Part shown: positions 1-5,810 of the stretch, piece after piece | Layout of the letters: each line of letters starts with the position of its first letter | Position numbering within the stretch: position 1 is the stretch's first letter | Source: a candidate division WWE3 bacterium RIFOXYD1_FULL_39_9 | GTDB taxonomy: Bacteria; Patescibacteriota; WWE3; UBA101185; UBA10185 | Direction: 5' to 3' | Length of the DNA stretch: 5,855 bases | Assembly (NCBI GenBank): GCA_001773295.1 | Contig: MEWG01000026.1 | Location: 15,206 to 21,060, forward strand | Program-made: the position numbers and the translations under genes | Notes under the pieces: model-generated | Told to the model about the DNA's origin: nothing | What the model saw: the letters and a program-made list of their open reading frames with translations, nothing else | The model's database searches: none

Positions 1-454
1 GATATGCCGCTTCGGCCTGACTTACTTCCTCATTATATTGGCGAAGTCTGATATTATATTCTTCTTCTCCGCCTAAAGTATTTTTATTTGTCTCTTTATC
101 TGCTTCAAAAAGCTCGCGTTTTCTAAGTGCAATATCTCTAGCGTCTTTAGTATATTGTGAAGTTAAATATGAAGAGGTGTATTCTAAATAAGCTAGTGCC
201 TGGCCTCTTGTAACTACATCGCCTTCTTTAACATTTATTTGGGTTACAACTTGGGTAGCAGGGAATGCTAAATCAGCAGTTTTCTTGGATTTAATGGTTC
301 CGCTAGCAGACACAGTTTTTGAAATTACTCGTTCTTCAAGTGCAACTTCTTTAACTTGAAGTGCCCTTACTTTCGGCGAAGTCAGGAACCTTATTAAAAG
401 GAACAGCCCGACAACAACTAAAATTATGATAATAATTCTTTTTTTATTCTTCAT
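1..454 (-). CDS. HlyD/RND-type membrane-fusion (efflux adaptor) protein, N-terminal part, runs off left edge
   Basis: Starts at ATG 454 and stays open for 151 codons to the window edge, so the C-terminus is missing. Residues 1-6 are basic (MKNKKR) and about 7-24 are a single hydrophobic segment, i.e. an N-terminal membrane anchor. Residues about 50-92 resemble the biotinyl-lipoyl-like half-domain of HlyD/MacA/AcrA-type adaptors: a V-S-A-S-G-T-I strand, then an I-N-V-K-E-G-D-V-V-T-R-G-Q-A-L-A-Y-L-E stretch (about 73-91). After residue 93 the sequence turns charged and helical (K/E/R/Q-rich), as expected for the first arm of the adaptor's coiled-coil hairpin. Such proteins link an inner-membrane transporter (ABC/MacB-like or RND) to the outside; the partner would lie to the left and is not visible. 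No convincing Shine-Dalgarno site precedes the ATG. The family call is solid; the transported substrate is unknown. Confidence 0.85.
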   Translation of the reverse strand, partial: MKNKKRIIIIILVVVGLFLLIRFLTSPKVRALQVKEVALEERVISKTVSASGTIKSKKTADLAFPATQVVTQINVKEGDVVTRGQALAYLEYTSSYLTSQYTKDARDIALRKRELFEADKETNKNTLGGEEEYNIRLRQYNEEVSQAEAAY

Positions 455-532
455 ACCAATCAATTACTATATCATAATATCGCATTATTACGCCATATGG
501 TATACGGATAAAAAAACTTGTATATTATAGAT
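455..532. promoter_or_regulatory. Divergent intergenic region with AT-rich promoter-like boxes
   Basis: This 78-bp gap separates the minus-strand adaptor gene from the plus-strand kinase gene and must hold the start signals of both, unless they are read through from outside. On the plus strand TATATT (521-526) differs from TATAAT at one base and lies 6 nt before ATG 533, so transcription could start at or near that ATG. On the minus strand a perfect TATAAT (529-524) and TATGAT (476-471) are candidate -10 boxes for the adaptor gene. No good TTGACA-like -35 box sits at the right distance for any of them. In AT-rich DNA such boxes occur by chance, so the individual assignments are weak. Confidence 0.35.
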
Positions 533-910
533 ATGCATCACATATTCAAGTCACATCATCCGATCAGACATGCCAAAAGTGTTCAATATGCATTTGAAGG
601 TATCTTTTTCGCTCTTCTTAACGAACCTAATTTCAGAATTCAGGTTTTGATCGTAATTATTTCTGTTATCGGCGGTATACACTTTAAAATTACAAACACC
701 GAGTGGGGATTGTTAACAATGTCTATGGGATTTCTGCTTTCTGCTGAAATGCTTAATACTGTCGTTGAAGAATTTATTGATAATGTTGTGAAGGAAGTTA
801 ACCTTGGAATGAAAATAATTAAAGATTGCGCCGCCGGATTTGTTTTAATTACAGCTATTACGGCTGCGATAATTTTAGTTCTTATCTTTTGGCACCGAGT
901 TTTTGTGTAA
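533..910 (+). CDS. dgkA: DgkA-family integral membrane kinase (undecaprenol/diacylglycerol kinase)
   Basis: A small 125-residue membrane protein, the usual size for this family. It phosphorylates undecaprenol (Gram-positive type) or diacylglycerol (proteobacterial type) with ATP at the inner membrane. The N-terminus has the family's S-V-Q-Y-A-F-E-G-I segment with the conserved Glu (residue 22), followed by N-F-R-I. The signature A-E-M-L-N-T-V-V-E-E-F-I-D (71-83) supplies the Glu, Asn and Glu (72, 75, 79) that line the active site in E. coli DgkA. A conserved K-D-C-A-A-G follows (97-102). Three hydrophobic segments fall at about 38-53, 57-73 and 102-119. The frame is also open from TTG 518, which adds five residues and has only a weak GGAT upstream; I prefer ATG 533 because homology begins later and ATG is the commoner start, though no Shine-Dalgarno site precedes it. 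Its last 36 bases overlap the convergent PAP2 gene. The lipid substrate cannot be decided from sequence; the neighbouring PAP2 and GT-C genes favour undecaprenol. Confidence 0.9.
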   Translation: MHHIFKSHHPIRHAKSVQYAFEGIFFALLNEPNFRIQVLIVIISVIGGIHFKITNTEWGLLTMSMGFLLSAEMLNTVVEEFIDNVVKEVNLGMKIIKDCAAGFVLITAITAAIILVLIFWHRVFV

Positions 911-1387
911 CACTATAAGAATCCCTAGATAAACCGCTCCGAATAAATATCCCCAAAGCACATCAGTCGGCCAATGTTCGCCCAAAACAACTCGGGAGAT
1001 ACCAACAAAACTTAAAAAATACAAACTTAGTATAAGAATCACAAACCTTAATAACTTATCAAATCTTTTTAGAAATAATGTTAAAAAAATTAAATAACCA
1101 AAAAATGCAGTATATACAACGACATGAGAGCTGGGAAAACTATATTGATTAATAAAATCAGTGTATGAAGCGGTAGGCGGACGTTGTACTTGAAAAATAA
1201 ACTTAAGAATTATTGAATAAAAGTAACTTAACAAACTAACAAGTATTAACGCACCTTCAGTGCGGTGCTTTGTCTTAAAAAACCCTAAAGAAACTAAAAG
1301 CGCAATCGGTAAAAGATAAAAAATGGATTCACCAAAATAACTAATAAACTTTAATTGGGGCAAGATAAAATCTTCAATTAATGACAT
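875..1387 (-). CDS. PAP2-family membrane phosphatase (undecaprenyl-pyrophosphate / lipid phosphate phosphatase)
   Basis: A 170-residue polytopic membrane protein with the full three-part PAP2 phosphatase signature. Motif C1 is K-x6-R-P (K62, R69, P70), C2 is P-S-S-H (85-88) and C3 is S-R-x5-H-x3-D (S131, R132, H138, D142). H138 is the expected nucleophile and H88 the expected acid. About five hydrophobic segments are visible (about 18-36, 46-64, 88-106, 113-130, 144-160). Family members (BcrC, PgpB) remove phosphate from undecaprenyl pyrophosphate, phosphatidylglycerophosphate or related lipids on the outer face of the membrane. It starts 1 nt after the glycosyltransferase stop and has an AAGGA site at good spacing, so it is the last gene of the operon. 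The hydrophilic C-terminal tail (160-170) is encoded in the overlap with the convergent kinase gene. The fold and chemistry are secure; the physiological lipid is inferred from context. Confidence 0.92.
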   Translation of the reverse strand: MSLIEDFILPQLKFISYFGESIFYLLPIALLVSLGFFKTKHRTEGALILVSLLSYFYSIILKFIFQVQRPPTASYTDFINQYSFPSSHVVVYTAFFGYLIFLTLFLKRFDKLLRFVILILSLYFLSFVGISRVVLGEHWPTDVLWGYLFGAVYLGILIVLHKNSVPKDKN

Positions 1388-1388
1388 A

Positions 1389-3029
1389 TTAATATCCTTG
1401 TAGTTTTAGGTCTTCTAGGCTTCCGGACGGCATTAAATAGACAGTTACTAGGTCCTTTCCGGATCTTGAGTGTGTATATACCGGCGCATGTTTATTTGCC
1501 CAATACAGTGCTTTTTGGCTAAGTATTTCATTAGTAAAGCTTTGAGGGTTTACTATAAAAATATAAAATCCCGCCTGATCTGCATCTTTTCTTAAATGTA
1601 CGTGGTATCTGGAAATTGATTCACGTTCATTTGTCGAGTACGCAGGAACATCCGGGTGCTCTCTAACAAACGAAGCGATGCTTTCCCAATCTCTATAATA
1701 TGGAAAACCAAACATGCTTAAATGGAACACAGGAGTTGGTTTAGACAATGTCCAAATATAAAATTTTTCTTCTTCCCAAGGATATTCTGAAATATTGTCG
1801 ACAAATATTGCATATGACTGTAAAGCAATAAACACAAAAATTATGGATAAAACGATATCTTTGGCAATTATTAATTGACGCAACTTAATAAACTGGGCAA
1901 TTTTAATTGAACTATTCTCGATAAAAACTACCCCAAAACCAAGAGCTATAAATAGAGGCAGAAGGTATGTATAAATATGTGTACCGGGAATGTAGACAAC
2001 TTTCTCCCAGATATAAACACCAAGAACCAACCAAATTAATACTGGTATTAAATCTACAGAAAGTCCGGTCCCGATTAAAAAATGACGGAAGTCTTTTAGT
2101 TTAGAAAGGTATCGAAAATCTTGTTTGTACTTCTTGAATATTTTGATCAGGACCGTCGTCAACGCATACAGAATTACTAACGCAATTCCGGCAGCAAGCA
2201 GCAACGTGTAAATATGAATAACGTAAATAGGTTGATACACCGTGAAAAGATAGAGGCTGCTTGAAAGTTTTGATGAAACGGCACCGCTCAATCTTCCCTC
2301 CCAATAATCTACGGTTGAAGTTGAAATCGATAAAGCAAAAGGGATATAGAAAACAGCAACCATAATTGTAAATATCATGCCCGAGATAAGAATGTGCATG
2401 ATCTTATGTTTAATTGAAATACCGATTTCTTTGGATACAAGCCATTTATAAAGATAAAATGCAAAGACTGGTGCTATAAATAAGCCATCGTAATGAGATA
2501 GTACGGAGATTGCCAGCATTATAAAAGCTAAATAAACTCCGCGCAGTTTATATCTAGGATCTTTATTGGCTAAAACAATAAAATACAAAGCCAAAATAGA
2601 AAATAAAATTACAAATGATTGATACTGAACAATTCTTGAAAATGCAACAAAAAAACCGTTAGTTGCTAAGAAAAATGAAGCGAATAGACCAATTTTATTT
2701 CCAAAAATTTTAGCAACAAGCTTGTAAAAGAAATAGACCGAAAGGAATCCGGCTAAAGCAAACGGTAATCTAATTAAAAACTGATTTGAATAATCATTGT
2801 TGAAAAACTTAAGTACAAAAGTTATCAGAAACTGTAACGGACCTTTTCTTTGATCCATTAGAAACTCAAGACTAGATTGTCCGGGATCAGGCAGATACAA
2901 AGCTTTAATTTCATCGCCTTGAAAATCGGAATAACCAAGATTAATAAATCTAAGAATGAACCCAACAAAAAGTATACTTATTAACGGGATGTTGTAAGAT
3001 TTACTTCTAAAAGACTTTAAAAGCTTCAT
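1389..3029 (-). CDS. GT-C glycosyltransferase, GT39/PMT_2-like, polyprenyl-phosphate-sugar dependent
   Basis: A 546-residue protein with a largely hydrophobic, multi-spanning body (to about residue 410) and a hydrophilic C-terminal domain (about 412-546). The layout fits the GT-C superfamily (ArnT, PMT and related transferases), which move a sugar from a polyprenyl-phosphate donor to protein, lipid or glycan outside the membrane. After the first membrane helix (about 13-31) comes G-D-E (38-40), the acidic pair in the first external loop expected to hold the catalytic Asp. It is followed by the family-typical K-G-P-L (62-65), R-L-P-F-A-L-A-G (87-94), S-R-I-V-Q-Y-Q-S (131-138) and S-H-Y-D-G-L (178-183) stretches. 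ATG 3029 overlaps the upstream helicase stop in an ATGA junction and has no Shine-Dalgarno site, which suggests translational coupling. Acceptor and sugar are unknown. Flippase-like or oligosaccharyltransferase-like GT-C proteins are less likely alternatives. Confidence 0.82.
   Translation of the reverse strand: MKLLKSFRSKSYNIPLISILFVGFILRFINLGYSDFQGDEIKALYLPDPGQSSLEFLMDQRKGPLQFLITFVLKFFNNDYSNQFLIRLPFALAGFLSVYFFYKLVAKIFGNKIGLFASFFLATNGFFVAFSRIVQYQSFVILFSILALYFIVLANKDPRYKLRGVYLAFIMLAISVLSHYDGLFIAPVFAFYLYKWLVSKEIGISIKHKIMHILISGMIFTIMVAVFYIPFALSISTSTVDYWEGRLSGAVSSKLSSSLYLFTVYQPIYVIHIYTLLLAAGIALVILYALTTVLIKIFKKYKQDFRYLSKLKDFRHFLIGTGLSVDLIPVLIWLVLGVYIWEKVVYIPGTHIYTYLLPLFIALGFGVVFIENSSIKIAQFIKLRQLIIAKDIVLSIIFVFIALQSYAIFVDNISEYPWEEEKFYIWTLSKPTPVFHLSMFGFPYYRDWESIASFVREHPDVPAYSTNERESISRYHVHLRKDADQAGFYIFIVNPQSFTNEILSQKALYWANKHAPVYTHSRSGKDLVTVYLMPSGSLEDLKLQGY
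1395..1399 (-). promoter_or_regulatory. Ribosome binding site (AAGGA) of the PAP2 gene
   Basis: AAGGA on the minus strand lies 7 nt before ATG 1387, inside the last codons of the glycosyltransferase gene (Gln-Gly-Tyr-stop). Its spacing supports ATG 1387 as the start and the 1-nt gap between the two genes. Confidence 0.7.
3026..3029 (-). other. ATGA stop/start overlap coupling the helicase and glycosyltransferase genes
   Basis: The minus-strand tetranucleotide ATGA holds the glycosyltransferase start (ATG, 3029-3027) and the helicase stop (TGA, 3028-3026). The 20 nt before it contain no Shine-Dalgarno-like purine run, so re-initiation by ribosomes ending the helicase is the simplest explanation for how the glycosyltransferase is translated. 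Confidence 0.75.
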
Positions 3030-5071
3030 TTGACGCCAAAAATATGTAATTCGTTCATAGCACGGGTTACGGCAACAAAAGCACTTCTTGCCTGTCTATA
3101 ATTATGAATTTTATTTATGTTCAAGTCCACAATATATACTTTTGCAAACTCAAGTCCTTTACAGTCAAACGCGTTCATTAGATAAATACCTTTTGGAATA
3201 TATGAGATGGTTTTTCTACTATCTAGTCTTACTAGATGTTCTTTTTCGTCTACGGTTTTTAAAAGATGAGCTTCAAGTTCATTTACAGTATCGTCGTTAA
3301 AGCAAATTACACCGATGCTTTTATCTATATTTTTTGCTTCTTCTCCGAGCGTCTTTTTAAGATGCGAGTTTAATTCTTCATTGGACTCAAAAATTAGAAC
3401 TTCAGGTTCTTTCCCACTTCTATTGATTGATTTAGGCAAGTAATCCTTTGTGTACGGTGAAAGAATGCTGTTTGCGAGATCTATGATTTGTTTTGTACTT
3501 CTATAGTTAGTAGTTAATTTAAATGTATTCGCACTTCCGGCTTCAACTATTACTTTCTTGATGTTATCCCAATTGTTAATTCCGTCTTCTTCAAGAGACT
3601 GATTCAAATCTCCGAATATGCCAAATCTTCCTCGCAAGACAAACTTGCTTAAAACTGCATATTCCAGAAGACTAAAATCTTGGCCTTCATCGACAACACA
3701 ATATTCGTATGTCTGCACTTTAGAAAATCCCACAAGCTGAGAATAAAAATAAATGTAAAGCAAAGTTTGGTAATAAGATAAAGTCGTATCCCCAGAAATT
3801 TTATAATTTTGGAGCATTCTTTTGAAAGTCTCGTGCTTTATACTACCTTTCAGGTCCATTAATTTACGGATTGCTTTTCTTAGTGACCGGATGTTTTCCT
3901 TGTAGAACAGGGCTTTTATTGTCTTAGGATTTTCTTTTAGAACTTCTGTTTGATTATCAAGCTCTTCGTTTAAATCAACGATTATCTCGTTAACATTTTC
4001 GTAAGGAGTTTGAAGTTTTGAATATTTGTAACCACCAAAAGATTCGGATTCGGGATTATTAAAAACTTCAGCAACCGCACTTTCATAATAATCATGAATT
4101 TTGTCTATTTCATGCGAGACTTCCTCCAAAACGGAGATGTTAAATTTAGATGTATCTTGATCCAGATCTAGATCCACTTTTACATTAAATTCTTCTCTGA
4201 ACACAACATTTACAACCATATCCCTTAATGTTTTGTAATTTATGTCGAAAATACCTAATTTTGGAAAAAGTGTAGAAAGGTAACCTACAAGAATTTGGTT
4301 CTTGGCAACCAAAACAGATCTTTCGGGTCTAATATAATTTGGGTAGTTAAAAAATATGTGCGAAAGCTTGTGAATTGCTACTGTACTTTTACCGCTACCA
4401 ACACAGCCTTGGACAATACAAATTTGTCTTGGATCGGCCTCTATTATTTCCAGCTGATCTTTTTGAATAGTTTCAATGATATCTTCAAGAACTCCGCCGG
4501 TTCTTCCTTTTATTTTTTCTACTATTATTTCAGTTTCATCAAGCTGAATGTCGTTATTGTAATATTTAACAAGCTTGCCGTCGGCAATTTCAAAAGTTCT
4601 TTTTAGTGCCAAATCTTTAACAACTTTACCTTCTGGTGTTTCGTACTCTACATTTTTCTGCGGGTATCTGTATTTGTAATAAACCGACGCTATCTTGGCG
4701 CGCCAATCTGTTACGACCGGTCTGTCTTCTGTAAACCCGAATTTACCTATATAAATAGTATCTTTTGATGCATCAACTGGATCTACAAAATCAATACGGG
4801 CAAAATACGGCTCCTTTTCGAGGTAGCCGAGCTCTTCTAACCTTTTATACTTATCCTTGTAATTGAAAGCTTGGTTTTTCTCGTGAAGCTGCTCCAGAAG
4901 CATCTGAAAGTCAAAACCCATCTCGGGGTTTTCGCGTAATTCCTTAAGTCTCTCCAAGGTGCCACTGCTAACTCGTTCTACAGCACGTACAATGTACTCT
5001 CGAGAGTCTCTGACTTTTTTTAGAACAATATTTAGAAAGTTTTCTTCTATACCTCTGTCCGGTAAATCCAT
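3026..5071 (-). CDS. HelD-like superfamily 1 (UvrD/Rep-type) helicase, probable RNA polymerase recycling factor
   Basis: A 681-residue SF1 ATPase. Visible motifs: Q motif around Q206; Walker A G-C-V-G-S-G-K-S-T (222-230); Walker B V-V-D-E-G-Q-D (459-465); motif III G-D-L-N-Q (487-491); T-N-Y-R-S (521-525); motif V C-K-G-L-E-F (637-642); motif VI A-V-T-R-A (667-671) with its Arg finger at 670. The N-terminal third points to HelD rather than UvrD, Rep or PcrA: a helical charged start (about 8-85), then Y-F-A-R-I-D-F (89-95), Y-I-G-K-F-G (107-112) and T-D-W-R-A (121-125), a pattern typical of HelD before Walker A. HelD proteins bind RNA polymerase and use ATP to strip it from DNA. A charged helical insert (about 290-430) between the ATPase motifs may correspond to HelD's clamp-opening arm. 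It is somewhat shorter than the roughly 770-residue Bacillus protein. It starts 2 nt after rsmI behind a strong AAGGAGG. Its role in this organism is inferred. Confidence 0.85.
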   Translation of the reverse strand: MDLPDRGIEENFLNIVLKKVRDSREYIVRAVERVSSGTLERLKELRENPEMGFDFQMLLEQLHEKNQAFNYKDKYKRLEELGYLEKEPYFARIDFVDPVDASKDTIYIGKFGFTEDRPVVTDWRAKIASVYYKYRYPQKNVEYETPEGKVVKDLALKRTFEIADGKLVKYYNNDIQLDETEIIVEKIKGRTGGVLEDIIETIQKDQLEIIEADPRQICIVQGCVGSGKSTVAIHKLSHIFFNYPNYIRPERSVLVAKNQILVGYLSTLFPKLGIFDINYKTLRDMVVNVVFREEFNVKVDLDLDQDTSKFNISVLEEVSHEIDKIHDYYESAVAEVFNNPESESFGGYKYSKLQTPYENVNEIIVDLNEELDNQTEVLKENPKTIKALFYKENIRSLRKAIRKLMDLKGSIKHETFKRMLQNYKISGDTTLSYYQTLLYIYFYSQLVGFSKVQTYEYCVVDEGQDFSLLEYAVLSKFVLRGRFGIFGDLNQSLEEDGINNWDNIKKVIVEAGSANTFKLTTNYRSTKQIIDLANSILSPYTKDYLPKSINRSGKEPEVLIFESNEELNSHLKKTLGEEAKNIDKSIGVICFNDDTVNELEAHLLKTVDEKEHLVRLDSRKTISYIPKGIYLMNAFDCKGLEFAKVYIVDLNINKIHNYRQARSAFVAVTRAMNELHIFGVK

Positions 5072-5073
5072 AA

Positions 5074-5754
5074 TTAAAAACCCTCCTTGGCTATCAGCAA
5101 AATATATTCTCCCTTAGGTTTAATCTCATGCTTTTTTGATAAAATTTCTGAAACAGTACCTCGAATAAGTTTCTCGTGCATTTTTGTTAGATCATTGAGA
5201 ACACAAACTTTTCTATTTCCTAACGTAGTTTCAACTTCTTCTAATAATTTTATTATACGAAATGGCGACTCAAAAATAATCAGCGTACTTTCAAGTTTTC
5301 CATAGGTATTCAGTAAATTCTTTTGAGCAGCTCCCGATTTGGGCAAAAAACCCAAAAAAGTAAACCTGTCTGTGGGTAAACCGCTAACTGACAGGGCGGC
5401 AACGACAGAAGAAGCCCCGGGAACAGAAACTATTTCGTATTCTTTGGAGGCTAGTTCGCGAACCAGATTAAATCCAGGATCTGAGATCAACGGCGTGCCG
5501 CTGTCTGAAACTAATGCCAAATCTTTTCCGGCATCCAGAAGCTCTAGGATAGCCGGCATTATTCTGACGTGGTTCTGATCCCTGTATGAAATCTGTTTTT
5601 TTTCTAAGTTAAAATGTCTAAGGACTTTATCGGTCTCTCGTGTGTCTTCTGATAAGATGGTATCAACGGCCGCAAGTACCTCAACAGCACGATAAGTCAT
5701 ATCGCCTAAATTACCTATCGGTGTAGCAACAATGTATAATTTACCTTTGTTCAT
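5074..5754 (-). CDS. rsmI: RsmI, 16S rRNA (cytidine-1402) ribose 2'-O-methyltransferase
   Basis: A SAM-dependent methyltransferase of the tetrapyrrole-methylase fold that methylates the ribose of C1402 in the decoding centre of 16S rRNA. Numbered from ATG 5754 (226 residues), the family landmarks appear in order: G-K-L-Y-I-V-A-T-P-I-G-N-L-G-D (4-18), S-E-D-T-R (35-39), S-D-S-G-T-P-L-I-S-D-P-G (83-94), P-G-A-S-S (112-116), G-L-P-T-D-R-F (125-131), F-E-S-P-F-R (161-166), and a closing K-G-E-Y-I-L-L-I (214-221). The frame stays open upstream to ATG 5787 and TTG 5790, but those 11-12 extra residues have no family counterpart, so the downstream ATG is preferred. No clear Shine-Dalgarno site precedes it. 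It ends just after the catalytic fold and lacks the C-terminal extension of the 286-residue E. coli protein, as many short RsmI forms do. It is probably the first gene of the four-gene minus-strand operon. Confidence 0.94.
   Translation of the reverse strand: MNKGKLYIVATPIGNLGDMTYRAVEVLAAVDTILSEDTRETDKVLRHFNLEKKQISYRDQNHVRIMPAILELLDAGKDLALVSDSGTPLISDPGFNLVRELASKEYEIVSVPGASSVVAALSVSGLPTDRFTFLGFLPKSGAAQKNLLNTYGKLESTLIIFESPFRIIKLLEEVETTLGNRKVCVLNDLTKMHEKLIRGTVSEILSKKHEIKPKGEYILLIAKEGF
5082..5088 (-). promoter_or_regulatory. Strong ribosome binding site (AAGGAGG) of the HelD-like gene
   Basis: A near-consensus AAGGAGG on the minus strand lies 10 nt before ATG 5071, within the Lys-Glu-Gly codons near the end of rsmI. 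It is the strongest Shine-Dalgarno site in the window and fixes the helicase start. It suggests the helicase is translated well, independently of rsmI termination. Confidence 0.8.
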
Positions 5755-5777
5755 GGCCGGGACGCACCCAATTAGAT

Positions 5778-5786
5778 ATTTTACCA
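5778..5786 (-). promoter_or_regulatory. Possible extended -10 promoter for the rsmI operon
   Basis: On the minus strand TGGTAAAAT (5786-5778) matches an extended -10 element (TGn followed by TAAAAT, one base off TATAAT). Transcription would start near 5771, giving a leader of about 17 nt before ATG 5754 and excluding the upstream TTG/ATG starts at 5790/5787. No -35 box is visible, which is tolerable for an extended -10 promoter. It is the only promoter-like site I see ahead of the four-gene operon, but AT-rich sequence makes chance matches common. Confidence 0.4.
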
Positions 5787-5810
5787 TCAAATCGGGGAAA
5801 ATGGCACTTT

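Noticed and set aside
911..970. Search for an intrinsic terminator of the kinase gene
   Set aside because: No GC-rich hairpin followed by a T-run is visible on the plus strand; only a 4-bp GTGT/ACAC match at the stop codon, too weak to call.
1251..1268. Inverted repeat GCACC/GGTGC with an 8-nt loop
   Set aside because: Short stem within the PAP2 coding sequence, with no T-run after it; no sign of a terminator or operator.
2101..2304. 67-residue minus-strand open frame inside the glycosyltransferase gene
   Set aside because: It lies wholly inside a well-supported gene on the same strand in another frame, has a Cys/Arg-rich non-protein-like composition and no ribosome binding site.
3088..3300. 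Plus-strand open frame of 70 codons antisense to the HelD-like gene
   Set aside because: It is opposite conserved helicase motifs V and VI, which explain the sequence; no family resemblance and no start signals.
4295..4606. Plus-strand open frame of 103 codons antisense to the HelD-like gene
   Set aside because: It lies opposite the Walker A region; its Phe/Tyr/Asn-rich product is what reverse-complemented Lys/Glu-rich coding sequence gives.
4695..4706. Perfect 12-bp GC-rich palindrome TTGGCGCGCCAA
   Set aside because: It encodes the conserved D-W-R-A-K stretch of the HelD-like protein; one or two 12-bp palindromes are expected by chance in this length.
4996..5007. Perfect 12-bp palindrome ACTCTCGAGAGT near the start of the HelD-like gene
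   Set aside because: It falls in Asp-Ser-Arg-Glu codons, is not repeated elsewhere, and is within chance expectation.
5338..5354. Inverted repeat TTGGG/CCCAA around an A-run, hairpin-like
   Set aside because: It is inside rsmI at the conserved F-L-P-K region, has a stem of only 5 bp and no position that makes sense for a terminator.
5087..5578. Two plus-strand open frames (5087-5305 and 5339-5578) antisense to rsmI
   Set aside because: rsmI is conserved along its whole length, and the antisense products resemble nothing and lack start signals.
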